A stretch of DNA of 64,000 nt from Narthecium ossifragum (lineage: Eukaryota; Streptophyta; Magnoliopsida; Dioscoreales; Nartheciaceae): contig OY986972.1 in NCBI GenBank assembly GCA_963920575.1, forward strand, positions 19,167,271 to 19,231,270, written 5' to 3'. Shown piece by piece: positions 32,200 through 42,513 of the stretch (the stretch's first letter is position 1; the number at the start of each line of letters is the position of its first letter). Position numbers and translations under genes: made by a program. A model generated the notes under the pieces. It searched no databases and had not been told where the DNA came from. It saw nothing but the letters and a program-made list of their open reading frames with translations.

Positions 32200-35100
32200 T
32201 TGTCCTTTGGGAGGATTTGGTATCTTCAGTGTGAATCAGCCTACTTCCACCGTCTTGTTGCCGGGAGATCATGTAGATCCAAGGTCAAAGAAGTCATTGG
32301 AGCTGATGGTGAGGGAGTCACTGATCCAATTATAATGGGAGATGTCTTTGTGGACCATTATGCCAAGCTCTGGTCGCAAGATTCTCATGCCCACCCTAAA
32401 CTTGAGCTGCCTACATTACCGATGGTTGATGTGGACTCTTTTGAGTCACTGCTGGCTGAGGTCACAGAGGCAGAGGTCTTGGAGGTGCTGAAGAATATGG
32501 GTCGGAATAGGGTACCAGGTCCAGATGGCATGCCTGTCGAATTCTACCTTGAATGCTTGGAGGTTGTGGGGCAAGACTTCTTGGAGCTGATCCGTAAATT
32601 CTTCCACTCTGCTTGCCTCCCCCCTAGCTGGAATGATACCTTCATCTCTTTCATTCTAAAATGCAAATTTTCAAAGAGGGTGAAGGACTTCAGGCCAATT
32701 AGCCTATGCAACGTGGGATACAAGGTTATCACCTCTATTCTTGCCAACAGAATGAAACCTGTCCTGGATGATCTCATTGGCATCGAGCAGTCGGCGTTCC
32801 TCTCGGATAGGTGCATCCACGATAATATTGACACTGCCAAGGAGGTCCTTCATTCCATGCACGTCGCTCCGAAGACCAGATGCTTAATGGGACTTAAGGT
32901 GGACCTTCGCGCTGCTTTTGACAGTGTGAACTGGGATTTCCTTAGGGCGGTTCTGGTGGCCATGAACTTTCCTGCTAGGTGGATTGAATGGACCATGGCA
33001 TGTGTGGTGGCCCCTCGTTTCTCCTTCATTCTCAACGGTGGGCTACATGGCCGGCTGACCTCTACTCGTGGCATCCGGCAAGGGGATCCCCTATCGCCAT
33101 ACCTGTTCCTAGTTGCACAGGAGGTGCTGTCCAGATTGCTCAAGGATCCTTCCTCCGGCCTTCAAGGTTTGCGATTTAATGACCCCAGCTTCTCTCTCTC
33201 TCATCTACTGTATGCAGACGACTGTCTGGTGGTGTCGACGGCGACTTGCTTAGAAGCTAGGAGACTCAAGCAGCTTTTGATCTCTTTCAAGGAATTATCA
33301 GGACTTGAGATGAATGTGGCCAAGTCAAGCATTCGTTTTTCGCCGAGCACCCCTCCGGAGCGCAGGAGTACGATTTGCCACATTCTTGGACTCATGGAGG
33401 ATACGGGTTCTTGGTCCTATCTTGGTGCACCCCTATGCGTTGGTAGGGTTACGATGGCAGATGTGTCGGAGTTGCTTGATAAGATGGTCAACAGGATAGT
33501 TTCCTGGCAGGGGAAGTTGATCTCTGAATCCGGCCGAGTGGTGCTCCTCAAATCTGTCTTACAGGCCATCCCTGCATTTGTCATGTCCACTACACATCTT
33601 CATGTTGGTGTCATTGCGAGGATGGAAAGGATTTGCCGCGACTTCTTATGGGGTGGACGTCGGTCGGGGGTTTCCAACATCGCGTGGAGGGATGTCTGCA
33701 TGCCCAAAGAGTTCGGAGGTCTAGGGGTGAGAGACTTCAATATATGGCAGAAGGCCTTAAAAATGAAGAGGGTGGCCTCCTTCCTTGATGATGGCACTAA
33801 TGTCTGGAAAGAATTCGCAAAGGCTAATTATCATTGGTCAGGCCCCCTTCCTCTCCTCACAGGTAGTCGGACGGTGTCGTTGCACTGGCGTCACATATGC
33901 TCTGCAGCGACGGAAGTGAGGAAAGGCATTAGCTGGTCGGTTGGCACCCAGAGCAGAATCAACGTTCTCCATGATGCCTGGTGTGGTGATGTCTCCTTCT
34001 CCAGATGGCCCACTTTCATTGCTGTTGACTCAATACCAGCCCGGCTGCTCGTCGATGGCTTCCAGGAGGACCAGGTATGGAATAGATCAAGACTGCTGGA
34101 GTCTTTTCACCCGACGCTTGTGGATAGCATCCTCGCAATCCCAGTTAGAAGAGGCTTGGACAAATCAAGGTGGGAGTTCAACGGCTCCGGCTGTGTTACC
34201 TCGGCCTCAGCCTACTTGATGTTACTCCAAGAACAATTTCCGCTGAGGTTCAAAGAAGATGGTCCCTGGTCTGCCGTCTGGAGGTTGCCAATAGGCCCTC
34301 GGTTGAAGCAGTTCTTCTGGAAGGTCCTTAGAGGCAGGATTGCGGTCTACAACCATCTATGGAGACTTCATCTCACCTCGGATCTGGACTGCCCAAGATG
34401 CAGGGGAGAGCCAGAGACGATAGCTCATGCACTCTTTGGCTGCCCCTTTGCGCGAAGGGTGGCGCAGATTGCCTTTGCCAGGGAAGGCTTGCCTCTTCCA
34501 GGATGGGATCCTGATAGCCTATTGCAGCTCATTTTGGCCTCTTCTTCTCGAGATGAATGCAAGACGACGAAGTCTTTACTGTGCTATGGAGCTTGGCTGG
34601 TTTGGAAGGACCGAAATGAGCTTGTGTTTAATGGCAATGGAGGTACGGCTGAAGCTATGGCTTGTAAGGTTCGGAGGCTAGCAATGGAGTTCCTGGAACG
34701 TAAGTCCAAGGAGGAAAGGCCAGCACGAGGGAGGACTGGTTTGCATGTACTACAGACTGATGCATCTTTTGACAGGTTCTCTGGCTTAGCTGGTATTGGG
34801 GTGATTGGCCTGGGAGATTCTGATGCACCCGCGTGGATGGTGGGACTACCAGTCGTTGCATATTCCCCTCTTGCAGGTGAGATGGAGGGTGTGGCTACTG
34901 CGCTAAGGGAGGCTCGTGCAAGGGGGCTATCTAGACTTGTGGTGGAATCTGATTCATTGGCGACAGTTCAGATCCTAAACGGATCTCGACTGTGCCCTAA
35001 AGAGGTTGAGGGGCTGGCTAAGCAGATCTGGCTCCTAGTCTTGGGTTTTGATTCGGTACTATTCCTCCATATTCCAAGGTCTTACAATATTAGAGCGGAT

Positions 35101-35228
35101 CATGTCGCTCGTTTTTGTCGCATCTCTAGGAAAGAGTTTGTTTGGTCCATTGAGGATGGACCAAATGCCCTACTGGGCAGTTTGTAGTCTGTAACCTAGT
35201 CTTGTGCTCAACTCTTCAAACAAAAAAA
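32200..35228 (+). mobile_element. L1-type LINE, 5'-truncated, ORF2 largely intact
   Basis: One frame is open from before 32200 to TAG at 35185-35187, about 1,000 codons. It covers the end of the endonuclease-RT linker (SAYFHRLVAGRSCRSKVKEV), reverse transcriptase (DFRPISLCNVGYKVI; GIRQGDPLSPYLF at about 33073; YADD at 33211-33222), the zf-RVT domain (CPRCRGEPETIAHALFGCP, about 34393-34450) and RNase H (TDASFDRFSGLAGIGVIG; VVESDSLATVQILNG). It ends with a short A-rich tail near 35217. The apurinic endonuclease and ORF1 are missing, the usual result of incomplete target-primed reverse transcription. The frame has no stop, so insertion is recent. Protein from this copy would lack the nuclease. 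Confidence 0.85.
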
Positions 35229-36563
35229 AATATATCCGTTTGACCCTTCTTTGAGTCTATGTAACTCTTTGGTTCCAGTCTGCTCAACTGATTAACAAAA
35301 CCAAAAACAAAAAATCTTTCCATGTCAAGTTGGTCTTTTAATTAACAAAAATATAGTTGCTTTCTAATAGATTGGCTTTATGGAGCTAACCAATTTTTTT
35401 TTTCCATGTCGTGTCCCACTTGCCACTAACAGCTGTGGTTTGTGTTTGTTTAGTTTTGTGTTGACCTGCTTTCTATTGAACGAGTAAGCTCAATAATTTA
35501 GGATTCTAATTCTGCAGACACCGATCAGCTCACATGATCTATTGCAAATCTTGATTTGATTTGACGTATTCGTTTAAGAATTTTATGCGCTAATCATAGA
35601 GTGCATATGTCTGGATTGGGGTTGAACTAAGAATACTTATTTGAGGTCTTCAGAACTCCAAGCTGCGTCAATCCATTTTATACTTTGATCTCAAGTTATA
35701 ATTACTTATACTGATGATTTTGTGTATTTGCTTTTTTGGTTTTTTAAAATAAAGAAAATATTCCGTGAAAACTTATCAGTCTGTGTCAAGCTCCACGTAG
35801 TGAATGACACATCAATATCTTCAATCTTTTGTCGGATGAATTACCACGGCATCATGTTTGTTTTGCTAAATTTCATTAAGAATTTGATATCAGTTCATTT
35901 TTTTTCTGAGATTTTATTAGAGTTTTTTTTCCCATTTAATCTTTATTGGAATCAAAATGTGATGGTGTAGCTACTCACTCAACAAGATAATAAAATGCTG
36001 ATGTCATTGAGTTGACTTTGTTACGAGTTGACGCGATGCCAAAGCTGCCACTGTATATTTTCGTACATGTGCCAAGTTGCATATGAATATTATTTCAGTA
36101 TTTCATAAGTGATCCTTGGCTATCGCGACCGGGTGTCCATGAGGATCAACTCTCTAATTATTAAGGAAAATTTGAAGCAATTTGTATAAATTATGCAAGT
36201 AAACTGTCTTTTTCGTTGTATCGGTCTTCGGTCTCAACTAATAAAAAAAACAAAAAAAAAACCGTGATCATTGTTCTTTGCAATTTCCTACCAGCCCTGA
36301 CATAAATTGTAAAAAGTACCCCTGGATTTTCTTATTTGGACATAAGTATAAAAATTATTGGAGCAATAAAACGGTGCATGACCGGCAGGTGATGTGAAGG
36401 GGTTCATAAGCAAACTAGGATCTTCCAAATGTGCAACACTAAGGCTCTGTAGTGCAATTCGAGAGCATATGAAGGTCTTATTTGCAAACAATCTCCGGTT
36501 TAACAGCACACCAGCACTAGTTCTAAACTTCCAGCCAAGTAAACTACCTCGCTATCTTCTCCA
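35229..36563. promoter_or_regulatory. Intergenic region upstream of the lectin receptor kinase
   Basis: About 1.3 kb of A/T-rich DNA with no gene recognised. No LACS exon is found here. It should include the receptor-kinase promoter, but I see no unambiguous TATA box within 100 bp of the ATG. Confidence 0.35.
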
Positions 36564-37311
36564 ATGGCACCCAACAAAACACAAATCTATTCTATTCTTC
36601 CTTCCTTCGTCTTCATGTACTTCATCATCTTCTTCTTGTCCGGCTTTATCTTCCCGGCGGCGGTGACCGCCCTCGACTTGAGTTACACCAGCTTCGACAA
36701 GGATCCCAACTGCAGCTCCGACCAGGCCACCCAGTGCATCACCTACCAGAACGATGCATACTACAGCGCCAACGCCATCCACATCACCACGGACGCCGCT
36801 TACCAGAGCGTCGGCCGAGCTGTGTACAAGGAGCACCTCCCCCTCTGGGACCGGCAAAGCGGCAACGTCACCGACTTCACCACTCACTTCTCTTTCGTCA
36901 TCGAAACCGCTAACCAAAACCAGTCCGGCGATGGCTTCGCCTTCTTCCTCTCCACTCCGCCTTCGGTCATCCCGAATGGCTCTCAGGGGTCATATCTTGG
37001 CCTGTTCAATGGAAACGAAAGGATTGCGAGCACGGTGGCTGTGGAGTTTGACACCTACTACAATATCGATTGGGATCCGAGTTCCGATCATGTTGGTATC
37101 AACGTCAACAACATCAAGTCGGCGGTGACATTGAATTGGAATTCAAGCATGAAAGCCGGTAAACTTGGTAATGCATGGATTAGTTACAAGGGAAGCACAC
37201 AGACATTGAGCGTCTTCCTCACTTACGCAAGCAATCCGGTCTTCACCGGAAATACAAGCCTTTCGTATGTCATCGATCTCCGGCATTTCTTGCCGGAGGA
37301 GGTAGTGTTTG
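36564..37311 (+). pseudogene. L-type lectin receptor kinase, piece 1 (signal peptide and lectin domain)
   Basis: The ATG at 36564 starts a protein with a hydrophobic signal peptide (about residues 1-36) and a legume-type lectin domain. It includes GDGFAFFLSTPP, the metal/carbohydrate-site segment VAVEFDTYYNIDWDP with HVGINVNN, and WISYKGSTQTLSVFL. The family consists of plasma-membrane receptors with an outside lectin domain and an inside Ser/Thr kinase; genes are normally intronless. The frame is native to residue 249/250 (LPEEVVF), where a retrotransposon LTR starts (37312). Beyond it the ORF reads a few LTR codons and stops at 37332-37334. By itself this piece would be a secreted lectin fragment lacking the last strands. 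The bases 37307-37311 (GTTTG) are the 5' copy of the target duplication. Confidence 0.9.
37307..37311 (+). repeat. Target-site duplication, CRM-like element (left)
   Basis: GTTTG here and ATTTG at 42509-42513 flank the element, differing in one base. Removing the element plus one copy joins TTT-GGC-TTT in frame. Confidence 0.85.
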
Positions 37312-37688
37312 TGATACAGATCATGTGGCCATGAACTACATGAAGAAGTTTGAGAATAGGCTGCTTTAAAATATGGGTTTGGGTCAGCTATGAGGTCGTA
37401 GCATTTTAATGGGTTATGAACTTTGTTTGATTTGAATTTATGATTTGTTTATTTAACTTTAGGTGCAAGGGTTATTTGGTCATTTGGTTTGTTTAGGGTT
37501 TTGAAGGTTGTTATATATTTATAACTCCGTAGCCGAAAGGGGGATGATGGATGGAGTCTTATAAAAGAATGTTCCTGAGAGAGTTTTCTCTTTTCCCTAT
37601 ATTCCTAGATCTGTGTAACCTAGGTCTATAGAAGAGTTGAGTTATTGTGTTTGCAGATTCTGCTTCCTATCCATACTGCGCTGCATCA
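37312..37688 (+). mobile_element. 5' LTR of the CRM-like gypsy element
   Basis: 377 bp, TGATACAG...CTGCATCA. A TATA element (CTTATAAAAG) lies at about 37558. Compared by eye with the 3' LTR, it has 5 substitutions and one 1-base indel, about 1.3% divergence. Confidence 0.95.
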
Positions 37689-37690
37689 GT

Positions 37691-37708
37691 TGGTATCAAG
37701 AGCCAGGT
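37691..37708 (+). promoter_or_regulatory. Primer-binding site, CRM-like element
   Basis: TGGTATCAAGAGCCAGGTT, two bases after the LTR, matches the initiator-Met tRNA site TGGTATCAGAGCC with one extra A. Confidence 0.85.
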
Positions 37709-37720
37709 TCCTGTTCCGTC

Positions 37721-38854
37721 ATGGCACCTAGAGGAGCCCGTGGGGGACGGCACGCAACGATGGGCGAGGTGTTCGAACGCGATGAGGCGGCACGTATAGC
37801 ACAACTAGAGATGGGATTCCAACGCGTGGATACGGGATTGCAACGCGTGGATGGCCGACTTGATCAGATGGGCAATCAGTTTGATGCCCTTGCTGAGCAA
37901 ATAGCCGCGCTAGCCGTTGGCAATCGGCGACGACGTCTTGAAAATCATGGTTTGGAAGATAGTTTTGATGCGGATAGTGATGAAGGAGAGGATCTCAATC
38001 CGTTTGCATATCATGGGGAAAGAACGAGGCGTCCTTTGGCCCAGAATAATGCTAACAGATGGGAGAATGGCTTCAAACTCGATATTCCAGAATTTCACGG
38101 TGGTCTCAAGCCTGAAGAGTTTCTAGATTGGATTGCTGCAGTGGAAGAGATCTTGGAGTTCAAAGAGGTACCTGATGAACGCAGAGTTCCTTTGGTAGCA
38201 ACCAAGTTTAGAGGACGAGCTGCGGCGTGGTGGCAACAAACAAAGCAGAGTAGAGTCAGACAAGGCAAGTCCAAGGTACATAGTTGGGAAAAGCTTTTGA
38301 AACTCATGAGAGCAGCATTCTTACCTTATAACTATGTGAGAACAATGTATCAACAACTTCAGAATCTCAGGCAAGGTTCAAGGTCTATAGATGATTATAC
38401 TGCAGAATTTTATAAATTCATAACACGTGTGGATCTAGCTGAATCTGAAGATCAGTTGGTGTCACGATATATTGGAGGCATGAGACAGCAATTTCAAGAT
38501 TCTCTAAATTTTTTTGATCCCATGAATGTATCTGAAGCCTATCAAAGAGCCTTGCATTTGGAGAAAACCTTGTCGAGGAGGACATGGGGTGTTGGAGGAG
38601 GAACTAACGGTGGTGGTGATCGTACAAATCAAACAGTCTCTGGAACACGTAATACAGTTCCAAGATCTACACAAAATAAAGGGCAACCAAATACACAACC
38701 TAGCAAGGGGGCATCGTTTAGTTCTCAAACTCGCTGTTTTAAGTGCGGTGAGCAAGGTCATAGGATGGTTGATTGCAGGAAAGGTGATAGGTATGGTAAA
38801 GGATTGTTCATCGATTCCGAGGAACCGGATGGTAACAATCTGGTGGAATTTTAA
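37721..38854 (+). CDS. gag: Gag of the CRM-like chromovirus
   Basis: The ATG at 37721 opens a 377-codon Gag. It has an N-terminal heptad-like helix (RIAQLEMGFQRVDTGLQRVD), a retrotransposon capsid domain (FLDWIAAVEEILEFKEVPDE; RGRAAAWWQQTKQ) and a zinc knuckle CFKCGEQGHRMVDC at 38735-38776. It ends in TAA at 38852-38854, exactly in the frame of pol. Gag assembles the virus-like particle and packages the RNA. The upstream in-frame codons to 37637 are LTR and leader sequence, so the ATG after the primer-binding site is preferred. Confidence 0.85.
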   Translation: MAPRGARGGRHATMGEVFERDEAARIAQLEMGFQRVDTGLQRVDGRLDQMGNQFDALAEQIAALAVGNRRRRLENHGLEDSFDADSDEGEDLNPFAYHGERTRRPLAQNNANRWENGFKLDIPEFHGGLKPEEFLDWIAAVEEILEFKEVPDERRVPLVATKFRGRAAAWWQQTKQSRVRQGKSKVHSWEKLLKLMRAAFLPYNYVRTMYQQLQNLRQGSRSIDDYTAEFYKFITRVDLAESEDQLVSRYIGGMRQQFQDSLNFFDPMNVSEAYQRALHLEKTLSRRTWGVGGGTNGGGDRTNQTVSGTRNTVPRSTQNKGQPNTQPSKGASFSSQTRCFKCGEQGHRMVDCRKGDRYGKGLFIDSEEPDGNNLVEF

Positions 38855-41800
38855 CAAGGGCCCATTTATGATGTTGAAGAGGAACTTGCAGAGGAACTGG
38901 TTGCAGGGGATGAGGGTCCCTTATTAGTAGTGAGGCGGGTTTGTTTGGCACCTCGTAAAGCTGATGGCGACGATTGGCGGCGCAACAACATATTTCAATC
39001 TACATGCACAATTGGAGGAAAGGTTTGCCGGCTTGTGATTGACTCTGGGAGTTGTGAGAATGTAGTTTTTGAGGAGGTTGTTAAAAAGCTTAGGATAGAG
39101 ACAGAGACACATCCTAGTCCTTACAAGTTGGCTTGGCTCAAGAAGGGAAATGAAGTAACAGTTTCTAAACGTTGTTTGGTGTCATTTTCTATTGGAGCTA
39201 AGTATCAAGACAAGGTTTGGTGCGACGTTGTCACTATGGATGCTTGTCACCTTTTACTAGGTAGACCTTGGCAATACGACAGGGGTGCTATGCATGATGG
39301 TAGACAAAACACTTATAGTTTTGTTTTTAATGCAGTGAAGATTATTCTTTTGCCTAGTAAAGAAGTGGAGCCTAAATCTCTTGTGGGAGAGGGAAAAAGT
39401 TTGCTGGCAAAAAAAGAGTTTGTGAATGAGATACGGGAATCTGGGGTTGTCTTTGTGTTGCTGGGAAAAGATTATAGCAATGGTGCAGAAGCACCAGAGC
39501 TTGTACAGAGTTTATTAAAAGAATTTTCTGATGTATTTCCCAATGACTTACCTGATGAGTTGCCGCCATTGAGGGATATACAACATCAGATTGATTTGGT
39601 GCCGGGTTCAAATTTACCAAACCGCCCACATTACCGGATGAGTCCTCATGAACATGAGGAGCTAAGACATCAAATAGAGGCGTTGCTATCTAAGGGCCAT
39701 ATTAGAGAAAGTCTCAGTCCATGTGCAGTGCCAGCGCTGCTTACACCCAAGAAGGATGGTTCATGGCGGATGTGTGTGGATAGTCGCGCCATCAACAAGA
39801 TCACAGTCAGGTACAGATTTCCTATTCCTCGATTGGATGATTTGTTGGATCAACTAAGTGGTGCTAGGGTGTTTACAAAATTGGATTTGAAGAGCGGATA
39901 TCATCAGATTCGTATTCGCCCGGGTGATGAGTGGAAAACTGCATTCAAGACTAGAGAGGGGTTATATGAATGGCTAGTAATGCCTTTCGGGTTGTCGAAT
40001 GCCCCTAGCACGTTCATGCGTGTGATGAACCAGGCTTTTAGGCCATTTATTGGTAAATGCCTTGTGGTATATTTTGATGATATTTTAATATACAGTGCTA
40101 GTGTAGAATTGCATCTTCAACAATTGAGGGAGGTTTTAACTGTTTTGCGCCGAGAGAAGTTCTTTGCAGCTTTGACTAAATGTGCCTTCATGACAGAGTC
40201 GGTTTTATTTTTGGGTTATGTAGTATCCAAGGATGGCTTGTCAGTAGATTATTCCAAGGTGGCTGCTGTGAAACAGTGGCCAATTCCAACATCTATTCAG
40301 GAAGTGCGCAGCTTCCATGGATTAGTATCCTTTTATAGGCGTTTTATTCCCAATTTTAGTACCATTGTGGCGCCAATCACAGATAGCATGAAAGCTGGAA
40401 AGTTCCTGTGGACAGTTGAAGTAACGAAGGCATTTGAGCAACTCAAGGAGAAGCTAACAACTGCTCCTATTCTAGTGTTGCCAGATTTTTCTCAACCTTT
40501 TGAATTGCACTGTGATGCTTCTAAGGTGGGCATTGGAGCTGTATTGAGCCAAGGGGGTAAACCTGTCGCTTATTTTAGTGAGAAGTTGAATGGGTCCAGA
40601 CTCAACTATAGCACTTATGATGTTGAGTTTTATGCTGTGGTTCGTGCTTTGAAACATTGGAGTTCTTATTTGGCATATAATGAGTTTATCTTGTATTCAG
40701 ATCATGAAGCCTTGAAGCACCTTCATAGTCAAGATAAACTCTCTTCTAGACATGCTCGTTGGGCAGCTTACACACAACAATTTTCCTTCACACTCAAACA
40801 TAAATCCGGAGTTATGAACAAGGTGGCTGATGCTCTTAGCCGGAAGACATCATTGTTATTGACCATGCGAGCCAAAGTAGTGGGATTTGATCTCTTTCGA
40901 GATTATTTATCTACTGACCCATATTTTGGTCCTATTATGAGTGATATAACGGTGGGGTGTCAGAATGACTATACCATGCATGATGGATTTTTATTCAAAG
41001 GAAACCAAGTGTGCGTACCGGCCAGTAGCCTGCGCTTGCAAATTATTCGAGAGCTACATAACGAAGGGCATGTGGGGCGTGATAAGACTCTGAGGCTTGT
41101 AGCATACCGTTTCTTTTGGCCTAGCATGCGAAAGGAAGTTGCCAGGTTTGTCGAGGGGTGTAGAATTTGTCAGATATCCAAAGGACACTCTACTAACGCA
41201 GGCCTTTATATGCCTTTGCCTATTCCAGAGGGGCCTTGGTCTAATGTTAGCATGGATTTTGTATTGGGATTGCCACGTACACAACGTGGGTGTGATTCTA
41301 TTTTCGTGGTGGTGGATAGATTCTCAAAGATGGCTCATTTTGTAGCTTGCAAGAAGACTTCAGATGCAGTTAATGTGGCACAACTTTATTTTCGAGAAAT
41401 CTATCGTTTACATGGTTTACCTTTGTCCATTGTATCCGATAGAGATACTCGTTTTCTCAGTCACTTTTGGAGGTGCTTATGGCGCTTGTCTAACACCAAG
41501 CTAGCTTTTAGCAGTGCTTATCATCCTCAGACGGATGGACAAACTGAGGTTGTCAACCGTTCTTTGGGAGATTTATTGCGATGTTTGGTGGGCGATCACT
41601 TGAAATCCTGGGATCAAAAGTTATTTCAAGCAGAGTTTGCATACAATCGTTCTAACAATCGGAGCACAGGTTTCAGTCCTTTTCATGTCAACTATGGGTA
41701 CAATCCTCGAGCACCACTTGATTTGGCTCCTGTCCCTGATTTGAAGCGGGCTAATGTCAAGGCAGAAGATTTAATTACCCAAATCCAGCAAACTCATCAG

Positions 41801-42190
41801 GAAACTGTCAAGCACTTGCAAGCATCTATTGACAAATATAAGTTGGTTGAAGACAAGAAACGGCGCGCCGTGGAGTTTGACGTGGGTGACTTTGTTTGGG
41901 CTATCTTGACTAAAGATAGATTCCCTGTAGGTGAATATAATAAGCTTGCTGCAAGGAAGATTGGACCTTTGGAAATAATTGAGAAGATCAATCCTAATGC
42001 CTACAGATTGAAGCTTCCAAGTCATATCAAGACAAGTGATGTGTTTAATGTCAAAAATCTGGTTTTATATCACGACGAGTCTTCTATCGACTATACGAAT
42101 TTGGGGGCAAATTCTGTCCAACTCGGGGAGGATGATACAGATCATGTGGCCATGAACTACATGAAGAAGTTTGAGAATAGGCTGCTTTAA
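38855..42190 (+). CDS. pol: Pol of the CRM-like chromovirus (protease, RT, RNase H, integrase)
   Basis: Open and in phase with gag from the codon after TAA (38855) to TAA at 42188-42190, about 1,111 codons. Order: aspartic protease (D-S-G 39041-39049), reverse transcriptase (RMCVDSRAINKITV; YFDD 40070-40081), RNase H (CDASKVGIGAVLSQ, about 40511), integrase with HHCC finger (about 41047-41170) and D, D, E at about 41252, 41438 and 41542. A GPY/F-like module follows (KIGPLEIIEKINPNAYRLKLP). RT before integrase makes it Ty3/gypsy. The last 19 codons lie inside the 3' LTR, a feature described for CRM-clade elements, and no standard chromodomain is evident. There is no internal stop, so the only obvious defect is the gag-pol stop. 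Confidence 0.85.
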   Translation, partial: QGPIYDVEEELAEELVAGDEGPLLVVRRVCLAPRKADGDDWRRNNIFQSTCTIGGKVCRLVIDSGSCENVVFEEVVKKLRIETETHPSPYKLAWLKKGNEVTVSKRCLVSFSIGAKYQDKVWCDVVTMDACHLLLGRPWQYDRGAMHDGRQNTYSFVFNAVKIILLPSKEVEPKSLVGEGKSLLAKKEFVNEIRESGVVFVLLGKDYSNGAEAPELVQSLLKEFSDVFPNDLPDELPPLRDIQHQIDLVPGSNLPNRPHYRMSPHEHEELRHQIEALLSKGHIRESLSPCAVPALLTPKKDGSWRMCVDSRAINKITVRYRFPIPRLDDLLDQLSGARVFTKLDLKSGYHQIRIRPGDEWKTAFKTREGLYEWLVMPFGLSNAPSTFMRVMNQAFRPFIGKCLVVYFDDILIYSASVELHLQQLREVLTVLRREKFFAALTKCAFMTESVLFLGYVVSKDGLSVDYSKVAAVKQWPIPTSIQEVRSFHGLVSFYRRFIPNFSTIVAPITDSMKAGKFLWTVEVTKAFEQLKEKLTTAPILVLPDFSQPFELHCDASKVGIGAVLSQGGKPVAYFSEKLNGSRLNYSTYDVEFYAVVRALKHWSSYLAYNEFILYSDHEALKHLHSQDKLSSRHARWAAYTQQFSFTLKHKSGVMNKVADALSRKTSLLLTMRAKVVGFDLFRDYLSTDPYFGPIMSDITVGCQNDYTMHDGFLFKGNQVCVPASSLRLQIIRELHNEGHVGRDKTLRLVAYRFFWPSMRKEVARFVEGCRICQISKGHSTNAGLYMPLPIPEGPWSNVSMDFVLGLPRTQRGCDSIFVVVDRFSKMAHFVACKKTSDAVNVAQLYFREIYRLHGLPLSIVSDRDTRFLSHFWRCLWRLSNTKLAFSSAYHPQTDGQTEVVNRSLGDLLRCLVGDHLKSWDQKLFQAEFAYNRSNNRSTGFSPFHVNYGYNPRAPLDLAPVPDLKRANVKAEDLITQIQQTHQETVKHLQASIDKYKLVEDKKRRAVEFDVGDFVWAILTKDRFPVGEYNKLAARKIGPLEIIEKINPNAYRLKLPSHIKTSDVFNVKNLVLYHDESSIDYTNLGANSVQLGEDDTDHVAMNYMKKFENRLL
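42125..42132 (+). promoter_or_regulatory. Polypurine tract, CRM-like element
   Basis: GGGGAGGA immediately before the 3' LTR start TGATACAG. It lies within the pol coding region. Confidence 0.75.
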
Positions 42191-42508
42191 AATATGGGTT
42201 TGGGTCAGCATGAGGTCGTAGCATTTTAATGGGTTATGAACTTTGTTTGGTTTGGATTTATGATTTGTTTATTTAACTTTAGGTGCAAGGGTTATTTGGT
42301 CATTTGGTTTGTTTAGGGTTTTGAAGGTTGTTATATATTTATAACTCTGTAGCCGAAAGGGGGATGATGGATGGAGTCTTATAAAAGAATGTTCCTGAGA
42401 GAGTTTTCTCTTTTCCCTATATTCCTAGATCTGTGTAACCTAGGTCTATAGAAGAGTTGAGCTATTGTGTTTGCAGATTCTGCTTCCTATCCATACCGCG
42501 CTGCATCA
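42133..42508 (+). mobile_element. 3' LTR of the CRM-like gypsy element
   Basis: 376 bp, ending CTGCATCA, followed by the target duplication ATTTG. It encodes the C-terminus of pol (to 42190). A TATA element at about 42378 points towards the kinase half of the receptor gene, so a chimeric LTR-initiated transcript is possible, though no such transcript is shown here. Confidence 0.95.
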
Positions 42509-42513
42509 ATTTG

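Noticed and set aside
37691..37708. Sequence resembling a tRNA 3' end (also at 14538, 44071 and 61319)
   Set aside because: Only the 3' portion matches and each lies a few bases after an LTR, so these are primer-binding sites, not tRNA genes.
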